NCBI RefSeq assembly: GCF_000334215.1
Contig: NZ_AMQY01000023.1
Location: forward strand, 1-64,000
Length of the DNA stretch: 64,000 bases
Origin: Vreelandella jeotgali Hwa
Lineage (GTDB): Bacteria; Pseudomonadota; Gammaproteobacteria; Pseudomonadales; Halomonadaceae
Direction of reading: 5' to 3'
Part shown: in pieces, positions 17,358 through 28,341 of the stretch
How positions within the stretch are numbered: the first letter of the stretch is position 1
Layout: each line of letters begins with the position of its first letter
Notes under the pieces: model-generated
Databases searched by the model: none
What the model saw: only the letters and a program-made list of their open reading frames with translations
Told to the model about the DNA's origin: nothing
Program-made: the position numbers and the translations under genes

Positions 17358-17384
17358 AAACCAGTGCAATGCACTGGTTTTTTT
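17358..17384 (+). terminator. Rho-independent terminator after the XRE gene
   Basis: AAACCAGTGC (17358-17367) pairs with GCACTGGTTT (17371-17380) around AAT, followed by TTTT. It would isolate the XRE transcript from the ttr operon. Confidence 0.92.
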
Positions 17385-17563
17385 ATTGCCAGGCGGATCG
17401 ATATTCGCTCCGGCCGCCAAACCCCGCCAAAAAACGCTCCAATACTCCTCCAGAACCACCGGAAATTTTCTCGCAGCCGTTCGGCAGCCAGGCAAAAACC
17501 CCAGGGGAAACAAACACCTGACCGAGTCGATTAAGTAGGCATTAAAAATGCTGATATAAACCT

Positions 17564-17577
17564 TTGATGAGCATCAA
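17564..17577 (+). promoter_or_regulatory. FNR/Anr binding site upstream of ttrB
   Basis: TTGATGAGCATCAA matches the FNR/Anr consensus TTGAT-N4-ATCAA at all ten defined positions. It lies 87 bases before the ttrB start codon, a position suited to activation of an anaerobically induced promoter. Confidence 0.85.
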
Positions 17578-17663
17578 CTTTTCCCCAATACGAATGGCGT
17601 AGTCTAAGCACAACCCGACGATTCATTGATGCAGCCTCAGAGCTGCCCTACCAAGGAGGCGCT

Positions 17664-18440
17664 ATGGATCCCATACGCCGTTCACTTCTCGGACAGCTGG
17701 CACGCCTGAGCGCAGGCGCCGCCATGGTACCCTGGTCCAGCGTGGCCAGCGCCGGTATCAACGACCAGCCTGCTCGCCGCGAAGGGGACCCCACAAAACG
17801 CTACGGTATGCTCATCGACCTGCGCCAGTGCATCGGCTGTCAGGCCTGCACGGTGTCCTGCCACATCGAAAACGATGCCCCGCTGGGCAATTTCCGCACC
17901 ATCGTGTCGCAGTTTGAAGTCGAAGAAGAAAACACCGGCGAAGTCGCCACCTTCATGCTGCCGAGGCTTTGCAACCACTGCGACAACCCGCCCTGCGTGC
18001 CGGTCTGCCCGGTACAGGCGACCTACCAGCGCCAGGACGGCATCGTGGTAGTCGACAACGACCGCTGCGTGGGCTGCGCCTACTGCGTCAACGCCTGCCC
18101 CTACGACGCGCGCTTCATCAACGAAAAGACCCAGACCGCAGACAAGTGCACCTTCTGCGCCCACCGTCTGGAAGCCGGGCTGCTGCCCGCCTGCGTTGAA
18201 TCCTGCGTGGGCGGCGCGCGGATGATCGGCAACATGCGTGATCCGGACAGCGAAATCAGCCGCATGATGGAAAAACACCGCGACGAGCTGATGGTACTCC
18301 AGCCGGAAAAGGGCACCGTGCCTCAGGTGTTCTACCTGGGCATGGACGAGCGCTTCACGCAGCGCCCCGAGGCCGAACCCGGCATCTGGGATGTCATCAA
18401 CGAAGCCGGCAAGGAGTTGGGCTATGAGTTTGGTCACTGA
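17664..18440 (+). CDS. ttrB: Tetrathionate reductase-like iron-sulfur subunit B
   Basis: This 258-aa protein carries four ferredoxin-type cysteine clusters for four [4Fe-4S] centres. The first is CIGCQACTVSC near residue 56 and the second RLCNHCDNPPCVPVCP near 106. The third is CVGCAYCVNACP near 135 and the last CTFCAHR followed by PACVESC near 163-180. It wires electrons from the membrane subunit to the molybdenum subunit. An N-terminal RRSLLGQL followed by a hydrophobic stretch could be a Tat-type signal. It is the first gene of ttrB-ttrC-ttrA, preceded by AAGGAGG, and overlaps ttrC by 17 bases. The Ttr assignment rests on gene order and family resemblance; another sulfur-oxyanion substrate is possible. 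Confidence 0.85.
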   Translation: MDPIRRSLLGQLARLSAGAAMVPWSSVASAGINDQPARREGDPTKRYGMLIDLRQCIGCQACTVSCHIENDAPLGNFRTIVSQFEVEEENTGEVATFMLPRLCNHCDNPPCVPVCPVQATYQRQDGIVVVDNDRCVGCAYCVNACPYDARFINEKTQTADKCTFCAHRLEAGLLPACVESCVGGARMIGNMRDPDSEISRMMEKHRDELMVLQPEKGTVPQVFYLGMDERFTQRPEAEPGIWDVINEAGKELGYEFGH

Positions 18441-19629
18441 AGTCGTCGTTCCGCGCTATGGCATCGCCTGGTACCCCTGGGCGGTACAGTATTTCTTTCT
18501 TATCGCGCTGTCGTACACCAGCCTCTGGGTCGCGGCGCCGGGTATCATCCTGGGCAAGCAAAGCTGGCTTAATACCTCGCGGCTGGCATTGCTGGCCTGC
18601 GTGTCCACCACGCTTGTCGCCCCGGTAGCGCTGCTGGCCGACCTGCACCAGCCGCTACGCTTCTGGCACTTTTACGCCCACCCCACGCCCTGGTCGTGGA
18701 TGTCCATCGGTAGCTTTCTGCTGCCGCTGCACCTGGTATGTACCGTGCTGCTGGCCTGGCTGGCCTGGCGGCCGGCGCTCAAGGCGCGCAGCCAGGCGAA
18801 CGACAGCTGGTTTTCGCGCATTGCCGGCTGGATTGCCTGGGGCAACTGGCAGGTATCGCGCAAGGTCATGGTGCTGGTCGGGCTGGCGGCACTGGCTACC
18901 TCGCTGGGCATGATGATCTATACCGGCGCCGAAGTCGCCATCGTCAAGGGCCGCCCGCTGTGGCACACCGCCTGGCTGCCGCCGATGTTCGTGGCCACCG
19001 GCGCCATCGGCGTCTGCGGTCTGATCCTGTTCCTCAACCGGCTTTCCGGCATGCGTAATGCCGATACCAACCGGCAGATGCTGGGCATCATGGCAGGCGC
19101 CTGCGTGGTCGCGGGCTTCATCGCCCTGACCTGGTTCCTCGACGGCGCCAACGCGGTCTCCGGCTCGGTCGCCGCGGCGCTGGATTCGGTCGACCAGAGC
19201 TCGGCCTGGCGCACGACCGCCATCGAGGGCGGCACCGCCGGAGTCCTGCTCGCCGTGCTGGCCTTTCTGGTCCGCCGTGCCCCGGGACGCCGCAAGGCCT
19301 TTGGCTGGATACTCGGGCTGCTCGCCCTGCACGTCGCCTGGATGTTCCGCTGGGTCGTGCTGATGAACGTGCAGACCGTAGCGCGTAACAGCGCCGGCTT
19401 TCACGACTACGAGATCGCCCTCGGCTCCTACGGCCTGACCGGCGTCATCGGCATCTTCGGCCTCTGGCTCACTGCCCTGCTGCTGATCGAACTCTTCGTC
19501 CCCTGGCGCGAGGCTTCCCTCGACCCTCGGCGCGATGCCCCGGCCCCCGCTGATCATTCATCGGCGACCGACGCACCGGCGTCCAGCGCTTCCGCCTCTG
19601 CTGATTCACAAGGAGTCCGCCATGGATAA
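18424..19629 (+). CDS. ttrC: NrfD/TtrC-like membrane subunit
   Basis: This 401-aa polytopic membrane protein belongs to the NrfD/PsrC family and has about nine hydrophobic helices. It takes electrons from quinol and hands them to the iron-sulfur subunit. The N terminus, RYGIAWYPWAVQYFFLIALS, enters the first helix directly. The C-terminal tail after about residue 365 is rich in Ala, Ser and Asp and has no visible domain. The start at 18424 follows AAGGAG and lies inside the end of ttrB (17-base overlap). The stop overlaps the next gene by 8 bases, so the operon is tightly coupled. No ttrR/ttrS two-component genes are nearby. Confidence 0.84.
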   Translation: MSLVTEVVVPRYGIAWYPWAVQYFFLIALSYTSLWVAAPGIILGKQSWLNTSRLALLACVSTTLVAPVALLADLHQPLRFWHFYAHPTPWSWMSIGSFLLPLHLVCTVLLAWLAWRPALKARSQANDSWFSRIAGWIAWGNWQVSRKVMVLVGLAALATSLGMMIYTGAEVAIVKGRPLWHTAWLPPMFVATGAIGVCGLILFLNRLSGMRNADTNRQMLGIMAGACVVAGFIALTWFLDGANAVSGSVAAALDSVDQSSAWRTTAIEGGTAGVLLAVLAFLVRRAPGRRKAFGWILGLLALHVAWMFRWVVLMNVQTVARNSAGFHDYEIALGSYGLTGVIGIFGLWLTALLLIELFVPWREASLDPRRDAPAPADHSSATDAPASSASASADSQGVRHG

Positions 19630-22600
19630 CTCTCGTCGTCGTCTGCTCAAGGGCGCTGCCGCGACCGGCGGTGCCGCCGCCTTCGCCGCCGGCTATTCCG
19701 GCCCGCTGGTCAAGATGGCCAAGGGCGTATCCGGCAGCGCCGGGGAAAAGCCCGACCATCATATCCACGGCAACTCCCTGGCACCGGAATATACCGTCGA
19801 TCTCAAGTCCGGTGAGCTGACCCTGAACCCCGACCAGCGCATGGCCTTTACCGTGTGCTACGGCTGCACCACCAAGTGCGGCGTGCGGGTACGGGTGGAT
19901 AACGAAAGCGATCAGGTGCTGCGCAGTATCGGCAACCCCTACCATCCCCTTTCCAGCGAGCCGCATCTGCCCATGCACACGCCGGTTGCTGACGCGCTGA
20001 AAAGCGTCAGCGCCTACGAGGAACAGGGGCTTGCCGGGCGCTCGACCACCTGCGCCCGGGGCAACGCCATGATCGGCCAGATCACCAGCCCCCACCGCGT
20101 TACCCACTGCCTGAAGCGCGTGGGCGGCCGCGGCGAGCGGCGCTGGGAGCGCATCGCCTTTGAAGACCTCATCGAGGAAATCTGCGAAGGCGGCGATCTG
20201 TTCGGCGAGGGCCAGGTCGACGGCCTGCGCGCCATCCACAACCACGATGAACCCGTGGATGCCGACAACCCCGAGTACGGCCCCAAGGCCAACCAGCTGC
20301 TGATGATGGAGGCCACCGACTACGGTCGTTCGGCGATCCTCAAGCGTTTTGGCTTCAACGCCTTCGGCACGCGCAACTACGGCCACCACGGCTCCTACTG
20401 CGGCCTGGCGTTTCGCATGGGCTCCGGCGCGCTGCTGGACGACATGGCCAAGTTTGCCCACGTCAAACCCGACTATACCCGGGCGAAGTTTGCGCTGTTC
20501 ATCGGCACGGCGCCCAGCCAGGCGGGCAACCCCTTCAAGCGTCAGGGGCGCCTGCTGGCCGAGGCGCGCGCCACCGGCAATCTCGACTACGTGGTCGTCG
20601 ACCCCGGCCTGAACGCCAGCGCCTCCCACGCAGCCGGCGAACGCAGCCGCTGGGTGCCGATTCGTCCGTCGAGCGACACCGCCTTCGCGATGGCCATGAT
20701 CCAGTGGCTCATCGAGCACGAAGCCTACGCCGCCGACTACCTGGCCATGCCCAGCCCCGAAGCGACCGAAGCCGCCAACGAAAACGGCCACACCAACGCC
20801 ACCCACCTGGTCATCGAAACCGAGGAACACCCGCGCCGGGGGCACTTCCTGCGCCGTTCGGACCTGGGCAAGCTCGAAGGCAACGTCGAAGCCGGCAGCG
20901 ATGCCGACGACGTCATGGTCGTGAATCGCGACGGCGAACTGAAGCCCAGCCGCGAGGTGCGCCAGGCCACGCTGTTTGTCGAGCGTGACATCGTCATTCC
21001 CGGCAACGACGAAACAGCCGACGGCAACATCAGCGTCAAAAGCAGCCTGGTCAAACTGCGCGACACCGCCAACGAGCACAGCATCGAAGAGTACGCCGAG
21101 CACTGCGGCATCGATGCCCGGGTCATCAAGCACATCGCCGAGCGCTTTGCCGCCTACGGCCGCGACGCCGTGGTCGATACCCACGGCGGCATGATGTCGG
21201 CCACCGGCTTTTACGGCGCCTACGGGCTGATGATGCTCAACCTGCTCGCGGGTAGCTTCAACCGCCAGGGCGGCGCCGCGCTGGGCGGCGGCAAGTTCAA
21301 CGGCACCGGCAGCGGCCCGCGCTACGACCTTTCAGACTTCCCCGGCAAGCGCGGCCCGGAAGGCGTATTCGTCTCGCGCACACGCTTTGCCTACGAGGAC
21401 ACCTCCGAGTATCAGCGCAAGGTCGACGCCGGCGAGAACCCCTACCCGGCCCGCGCGCCCTGGCGGCCGCTGGCCCCGCCGATCCTCACCGAGCAGCTGT
21501 CCTCGGCGCTGGATGGCTACCCCTACCCGATCAAGGCGGTAATCGGCTGCATGGCCAACCCGCTGTACGGTCAGGCCGGGCTGCACACCACGATTGTCGA
21601 CAAGCTCAAGGATCCCAAAAACCTGGGACTGTTCGTCGCGGTTGACGGTTTCATCAACGAAACCAACCGCTACGCCGACTACATCGTGCCGGATTCGGTG
21701 ATGTACGAGGTATGGGGCTTTACCGGCGCCTGGAGCGGCACCCTGACCAAAATGACCACCGCCTGCTGGCCGATTGTCGAGCCGCGTCAGGACAAGACCG
21801 CCGAAGGCGAACCCATCAGCATGGAGAGCTTCTTCATCGCTACGGCCAAGCAGCTGGGGCTGCCGGGCTTCGGCGACAAGGCCATCCCCGACGCCAATGG
21901 CGAGCTGCATCCGCTCAACCGCGCCGAGGACTTCTTCCTGCGCGCCGCGGCCAACATTGCCTACATGGGCGAGCCGCTACCCGAAGCCAGCAAGAGCGAC
22001 GTGCAGCACAGCGGCATCGAGCCGTTGCTGCCCAAGCTGACACGTACGCTGCCGGTGGAAGAGCGCAGCCGAGTCGCGTACCTGTACGCCCGTGGCGGGC
22101 GCTTTGAAGACCACGAGGACGCCTTTGACGGCGACAAGAAGCTCGCCCACGCCTGGTCACGCGCGCTGTGCGTGTATAACCCCCAGGTGGGTACAACCTT
22201 CAACAGCCAGACCGGCGAGCGCCTGTCGGGCACTCCCTGCCTGCAGGAACCGCGTTTTGCCGACGGCACCGCGATGCGTGAGGTATACCCGGAAGACGAC
22301 TGGCCACTGCTGGCGTTCTCCTACAAGTCCAACGTGATGAACTCGTACGCCATCGGCCTCGAGCGGCTGCGCATGATCAAGCCGTACAACCCGGTATTGA
22401 TGCACACCGACGACGCCGCGCGTCACGGCATTGCCCACGGCGATACCGTGCGCATCGAAAGCCCGGGCAACGATGCCCTGGCGCTGGCCTTGGTCAGCGA
22501 CGGCGTGATGAAAGGCGCGCTGGGCATCGAGCACAGCTTCGGCCACACCGAGCTGGGCGCCAGCGAGCACCGGATTGACGGCGAAGCCTTCGCCGGTAAC

Positions 22601-22744
22601 GACTGGGTTGGTGCCGGCATCAGCATCAACGACCTCGGCTTTGCCGACCCCACCCGCGATGTCGCGGGCACCTGGCTGGAAGGCGTCAGCGGCGCCTCGG
22701 TACGCCAGGGACTGCCCATCCGCGTTAGCCGCGCGGAGGGCTGA
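19622..22744 (+). CDS. ttrA: Tetrathionate reductase-like molybdopterin catalytic subunit A
   Basis: This 1040-aa periplasmic oxidoreductase belongs to the DMSO-reductase superfamily. It starts with a twin-arginine signal (SRRRLLKG, residues 4-11). The [4Fe-4S] ligands are C79, C82 and C86 (CYGCTTKCG) and C144 (TTCARGN). A Cys near residue 260 (HGSYCGLAF) is a candidate molybdenum ligand. The C-terminal molybdopterin-binding domain is visible as HTDDAARHGIAHGDTVRIESPG. TtrA reduces tetrathionate to two thiosulfates during anaerobic respiration. Length and the B-C-A gene set fit Ttr, but arsenate- or other sulfur-oxyanion reductases share this plan. Start supported by AAGGAG about 8 bases upstream. 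Confidence 0.85.
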   Translation: MDNSRRRLLKGAAATGGAAAFAAGYSGPLVKMAKGVSGSAGEKPDHHIHGNSLAPEYTVDLKSGELTLNPDQRMAFTVCYGCTTKCGVRVRVDNESDQVLRSIGNPYHPLSSEPHLPMHTPVADALKSVSAYEEQGLAGRSTTCARGNAMIGQITSPHRVTHCLKRVGGRGERRWERIAFEDLIEEICEGGDLFGEGQVDGLRAIHNHDEPVDADNPEYGPKANQLLMMEATDYGRSAILKRFGFNAFGTRNYGHHGSYCGLAFRMGSGALLDDMAKFAHVKPDYTRAKFALFIGTAPSQAGNPFKRQGRLLAEARATGNLDYVVVDPGLNASASHAAGERSRWVPIRPSSDTAFAMAMIQWLIEHEAYAADYLAMPSPEATEAANENGHTNATHLVIETEEHPRRGHFLRRSDLGKLEGNVEAGSDADDVMVVNRDGELKPSREVRQATLFVERDIVIPGNDETADGNISVKSSLVKLRDTANEHSIEEYAEHCGIDARVIKHIAERFAAYGRDAVVDTHGGMMSATGFYGAYGLMMLNLLAGSFNRQGGAALGGGKFNGTGSGPRYDLSDFPGKRGPEGVFVSRTRFAYEDTSEYQRKVDAGENPYPARAPWRPLAPPILTEQLSSALDGYPYPIKAVIGCMANPLYGQAGLHTTIVDKLKDPKNLGLFVAVDGFINETNRYADYIVPDSVMYEVWGFTGAWSGTLTKMTTACWPIVEPRQDKTAEGEPISMESFFIATAKQLGLPGFGDKAIPDANGELHPLNRAEDFFLRAAANIAYMGEPLPEASKSDVQHSGIEPLLPKLTRTLPVEERSRVAYLYARGGRFEDHEDAFDGDKKLAHAWSRALCVYNPQVGTTFNSQTGERLSGTPCLQEPRFADGTAMREVYPEDDWPLLAFSYKSNVMNSYAIGLERLRMIKPYNPVLMHTDDAARHGIAHGDTVRIESPGNDALALALVSDGVMKGALGIEHSFGHTELGASEHRIDGEAFAGNDWVGAGISINDLGFADPTRDVAGTWLEGVSGASVRQGLPIRVSRAEG

Positions 22745-22760
22745 CCCGGGCGCCAGCGCT

Positions 22761-22779
22761 GGACTGACGCCCGCGGGCG

Positions 22780-22786
<7 letters not shown>
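22761..22786. terminator. Shared palindromic hairpin at the ttrA/ilvD convergence
   Basis: The 26 bases form a perfect palindrome, folding as an 11-bp stem (22761-22771 with 22776-22786) with a CGCG loop. It overlaps the ilvD stop codon (22780-22782). There is no clear T tract on either side, so termination efficiency is uncertain. Confidence 0.6.
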
Positions 22787-24462
<1,676 letters not shown>

Positions 24463-24702
24463 GATGGTTTCTCCTGTTTTTGACCCGTTGTTGCCGGTCT
24501 GTTTGCCTGGCCCGTTTTGTCGTGGCCCGTTTTATCGACGTGTTGTATTGAAACGTTTTACGAGCTCTTTATTGACCCGGGGATGCTGATGGCGCGCCTG
24601 GCGATAATACAGCGCTATAGCCTGGTGCCATTAGGCGCCTCCCGCAATACATGCGTCTATGGCACCATGGGCCCATTGTCCACGCCGTGAAGGAACACCG
24701 CC
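24463..24702. other. Divergent ilvD/recC spacer with a 15-bp tandem duplication
   Basis: The spacer carries both promoters. A 15-bp unit, TGGCCCGTTTTGTCG, at 24508-24522 is repeated with one change at 24523-24537. No gene is seen. A TTGACC at 24572 and GATAAT at 24603 are too far apart for a standard sigma-70 pair. Confidence 0.5.
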
Positions 24703-27700
24703 ATGCCACTGCTGACCGCCCCGCCGCTGACTCCCGGTTTCATGGTGGTACACGCCAACCGTCTGGAAGACCTGCGCGGGCTGACCATTGAGTGGATGCG
24801 CCGCCACCCCCTGGCACCCCTGGAAAACGAAACCCTGCTGGTCCAGAGCAACGGCATCGGTCAGTGGCTCAAGCTCGCACTGGCGGCAGATGCCCAGGAC
24901 GGCGGCGCCGGCATTGCCGCCGCGCTGGATGTAACGCTGCCCGCGCGCTTTCTATGGCAATCCTACCGTACCGTGCTTGAGCATGCGCCAGGCGATCAGG
25001 CCGGCGTTCCCGAAACCTCGCCGTTCGACAAATCGCGGCTGGTGTGGCGGCTGCTGCGCCTGCTGCCCACGCTGGCCGAGCAGCCCGAATTTGCGCCCCT
25101 GGCCCGCTTTCTGGAAACCGACCGCGACCAGCGCAAGCACTATCAGCTGGCCGAACGGCTGGCCGATCTGTTTGACCAGTACCAGGTCTACCGCGCCGAC
25201 TGGCTCGACGCCTGGGCCCGTGGCGACGATGTCCTGATTACCGCCCGAGGAGAGGCCCGGCCGCTGGCCGAGCATCAGCGCTGGCAGCCGGCGCTGTGGC
25301 GGGCGCTGCGCGACGATGTCGCCGCCACCCAGGGCGACAGCGGGCTGGCCAGCAGCCGGGCCGAAGTCCACCGGCGCTTTCTTGACGCCGCCGAAACGCT
25401 GACCCCCGAGACCCGCCCGCCGGAGTTGCCCCGCCGGCTGATCATCTTCGGCATTTCCTCGCTGCCCCGGCAAACGCTGGAGGCGCTGGCGGCGCTGTCG
25501 CGCTGCTGCCAGGTCGTGCTCTGCGTGCACAACCCCTGCGAGTATTACTGGGCCGACATTATCGAGCACAAGGACCTGCTCCGCGCCCCCCGCTACCGTC
25601 AGGAACGCAAGGTCGGCCAGCCCGGCGAGCTGGACGTCCTCGGTACCAACGATGCCGACGGCGCTCTGCATCTACACGCCCAGCCGCTGCTGGCGGCCTG
25701 GGGCAAGCAGGGCCGGGACTACCTGCGCCTGCTCGACGAACACGACGATACCGACGACTACCGGCCGCTTTTCGAGCAGCAGTCGCTGCGCATCGACATA
25801 TTCGAGCCGTTCAACGACCCTCAAGCCCCGCGTCTGCTCAGCCAGCTGCAGGATGATATCCGCGAGCTGCGCCCCCTCGACGAGACCCGTCGCCACTGGC
25901 CCGCGGTGGAGGCCGACAGCGACGACTCCCTGGTCTTTCATGTGGCCCACGGCGCCCAGCGCGAAGTGGAAATTCTCCACGACCAGCTGCTCGCGGCCTT
26001 CAGCGCCGATGCGACCCTGCGGCCCCGGGACATTATCGTCATGGTGCCGGATATCGATTGCTACGCGCCCCATATCGACGCGGTATTCGGCCAGTACCCG
26101 CCAGGCGATGCCCGCCATATTCCGTTCACCCTGTCGGACCAGACCACCCGCCAGCGCCAGCCGCTGATGATCGCGCTGGAAAAGCTGCTGCGCCTGCCCG
26201 AGCTGCGCCTGTCGGTCAGCGACGTGCTGGAGCTGCTGGAAGTGCCCGCTCTGCGCCAGCGCTTTGGCCTGGACGAACAGGACCTGCCCACCCTGACCCG
26301 CTGGATCGAGGACGCCGGCATCCGCTGGGGGCTCAATGCCGAACAGCGCGAGCACCTGGCGTTGCCCGGCGGGCTGGAACACAACACCTGGGCGTTCGGC
26401 CTGCGCCGCCTGTTGCTGGGCTATGCCACCGGCGGCGGTGAACGCTGGCAGGGTATCGAACCCTACGACGATATCGGCGGGCTCGACGCCGCCCTGGCCG
26501 GCCCGCTGGCCACCCTGCTGGAAAAGCTCGAAGACACCTGGCAAATCCTCTGCCGGCCGGCCAACGCCGACGCCTGGGTCACCCGGCTGCGCACCCTGCT
26601 GGAGACGTTTTTCACCACCCACGACGCCGGGGAAACCGCCCTGGTGGCCAGCCTGGAAAACGGGCTCGAACAGCTCTGGGAAAGCACTCGTGAAGCTCGA
26701 CTCGACGACGCGCTGCCACTGTCCATGGTGCGCGAACACTGGCTGTCGCAGATTGACGAACACAGCCTGTCGCAGCGCTTTCTGGCCGGCGCGGTCAACT
26801 TCGCCACCCTGATGCCCATGCGCGCCATTCCATTCAACCGCGTCTGCCTGCTGGGCATGAACGATGGCGACTTTCCGCGCTCGCAGCCGCCGCTGGATTT
26901 TGACCTCATGGGCCAGGACTATCGCCCCGGCGACCGCTCGCGGCGCGAAGACGACCGCTACCTGTTTCTGGAAGCGCTGCTCTCGGCCCGGGACCAGCTT
27001 TACATCAGCTGGGTCGGGCGCAGCCAGATCGACAATGCCCCGCTGCCGCCCTCGGTGCTGGTGGGCCAGCTGCGCGACCACCTGGCCGCCGGCTGGTCGA
27101 CCGCGAGCGGCCTGCCGCTGCTCGACGCCATCACCACTCAGCACCCGCTGCAGCCGTTCAGCCGCGCCTATTTTCAGCCGCCTGCCGACGCCTCGCCGGC
27201 CAGCGCCCGGCTGCTGACCCATGTGCATGAATGGCAGCAGGCCCACCGCGACCAGGGCCCTGAAAAACAGCAGCAGGCGCCCGATACGCACGCGCCGACG
27301 ACCAACCGCGAGCACTCGGCAAACACAGCGCCGCTCGCCGCCTGGGCCCCGGACGGGGCTCTGACGCTGGCGGCCCTCGCCCGCTTTCTGCGCAACCCGG
27401 TCCGGGCGTTTTTCAACGATCGCCTGGGGATCTATTTCGAGCACGAAGACGCCGCCGAACGCGACCTGGAGCCCTTTACCCTGAGCGGGCTGGAAAACTG
27501 GCAGCTTCAGGATCGCCTGATTACCGCCCAGCGCCGCGCGGTAGACCGCGGCGAATCGCGCACCGAGGCGCTGGAGGCCACCCTGACCCGCTTTGCCGGC
27601 CAGGGCGTGCTGGCCTACGGCGGCATGGGCGAGCGTATGCGCGATTCGCTGGCCGATCCCATGGACGACCTCTTCGCCGCCTATGCCGAGGCGCTGGATG

Positions 27701-28341
27701 AATGGCCCGTTACCGTTGACGACGCCCGGGAGGTGCATCATCACCTGGACGCCGCCGACGACCACGCGCCGCTGACGTTCAGCGATCAGCTCGGCGAGCT
27801 GCGCCAGGCGGCGGACGGCAGCTACTGCCGGCTGATTCTCTCCAGTTCGAGCCTCATCAAGCAGAAAAAATACCGCTGGGATCAGCTGCTTCGGCCCTGG
27901 GTAGCGCATATCGCCGGCAACCTGGCCGGGCCCATGACCACGCAGCTGCTTTCCCGGGCGGGGCACGTCCGCCTGGCACCGCTCGACGCCGATGACGCGC
28001 ATCGGCACCTCGAAACCCTGATGACCTACTGGCGCGATGCCATGACCGCGCCGCTGCCGCTGTCGGCGCCGGCCGCCTTTGCCTGGCTGGAAACGGCGGA
28101 TACCGGCAGACGGGACCCGGCCGACGCTGCCCGCGCCGTCTATGAAAGCGGCTACCGGCACACCGGCGACGTCGACCGCAGCGCCTACCTGGCCCACCAG
28201 TGGCCGACGTTCGATCGGCTGCATGCGGCCGAAAGCCGGCACGGCCATACTTTTGCCCGTCTTACCGACGAGCTGTATGCCCCGCTGTACCACCATGTCA
28301 AACACCGGCCGGCGCCGCAGGCCGCTGCGGGAGACAGATGA
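24703..28341 (+). CDS. recC: Exodeoxyribonuclease V subunit gamma
   Basis: RecC is the scaffold and Chi-recognition subunit of the RecBCD helicase-nuclease that processes double-strand breaks. The 1212-aa protein begins with the family pattern GFMVVHANRLEDLRGL and has LLVQSNGIGQWLKLAL near residue 45. The helicase-like fold continues with RVCLLGMNDGDFPRSQPPLDFDLM (in part) near 710, which matches the RecC MNDGDFPR motif. The inactive nuclease-like domain is at the C terminus. The start at 24703 follows AAGGA by 9 bases; an ATG 13 codons later is an alternative. Its stop overlaps the recB start (ATGA). No protease III gene lies between recC and recB, unlike E. coli. Confidence 0.93.
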   Translation: MPLLTAPPLTPGFMVVHANRLEDLRGLTIEWMRRHPLAPLENETLLVQSNGIGQWLKLALAADAQDGGAGIAAALDVTLPARFLWQSYRTVLEHAPGDQAGVPETSPFDKSRLVWRLLRLLPTLAEQPEFAPLARFLETDRDQRKHYQLAERLADLFDQYQVYRADWLDAWARGDDVLITARGEARPLAEHQRWQPALWRALRDDVAATQGDSGLASSRAEVHRRFLDAAETLTPETRPPELPRRLIIFGISSLPRQTLEALAALSRCCQVVLCVHNPCEYYWADIIEHKDLLRAPRYRQERKVGQPGELDVLGTNDADGALHLHAQPLLAAWGKQGRDYLRLLDEHDDTDDYRPLFEQQSLRIDIFEPFNDPQAPRLLSQLQDDIRELRPLDETRRHWPAVEADSDDSLVFHVAHGAQREVEILHDQLLAAFSADATLRPRDIIVMVPDIDCYAPHIDAVFGQYPPGDARHIPFTLSDQTTRQRQPLMIALEKLLRLPELRLSVSDVLELLEVPALRQRFGLDEQDLPTLTRWIEDAGIRWGLNAEQREHLALPGGLEHNTWAFGLRRLLLGYATGGGERWQGIEPYDDIGGLDAALAGPLATLLEKLEDTWQILCRPANADAWVTRLRTLLETFFTTHDAGETALVASLENGLEQLWESTREARLDDALPLSMVREHWLSQIDEHSLSQRFLAGAVNFATLMPMRAIPFNRVCLLGMNDGDFPRSQPPLDFDLMGQDYRPGDRSRREDDRYLFLEALLSARDQLYISWVGRSQIDNAPLPPSVLVGQLRDHLAAGWSTASGLPLLDAITTQHPLQPFSRAYFQPPADASPASARLLTHVHEWQQAHRDQGPEKQQQAPDTHAPTTNREHSANTAPLAAWAPDGALTLAALARFLRNPVRAFFNDRLGIYFEHEDAAERDLEPFTLSGLENWQLQDRLITAQRRAVDRGESRTEALEATLTRFAGQGVLAYGGMGERMRDSLADPMDDLFAAYAEALDEWPVTVDDAREVHHHLDAADDHAPLTFSDQLGELRQAADGSYCRLILSSSSLIKQKKYRWDQLLRPWVAHIAGNLAGPMTTQLLSRAGHVRLAPLDADDAHRHLETLMTYWRDAMTAPLPLSAPAAFAWLETADTGRRDPADAARAVYESGYRHTGDVDRSAYLAHQWPTFDRLHAAESRHGHTFARLTDELYAPLYHHVKHRPAPQAAAGDR

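Larger units (their letters stand above)
17213..17663. other. 451-base spacer: tandem repeats, terminator and FNR-controlled ttr promoter
   Basis: No gene is seen. The region holds a 14-bp tandem repeat (17295-17351), a strong terminator (17358-17384), a perfect FNR/Anr box (17564-17577) and the ttrB ribosome binding site (AAGGAGGC before 17664). These are listed separately. Confidence 0.6.

Noticed and set aside
19469-21184. 571-aa open frame antisense to ttrA
   Set aside because: Shadow of ttrA; rich in Gly/Ala/Val/Asp as typical for antisense frames in GC-rich genes.
24572-24608. Sigma-70 promoter for recC (TTGACC and GATAAT)
   Set aside because: The spacing is 25 bases, outside the usual 16-18.
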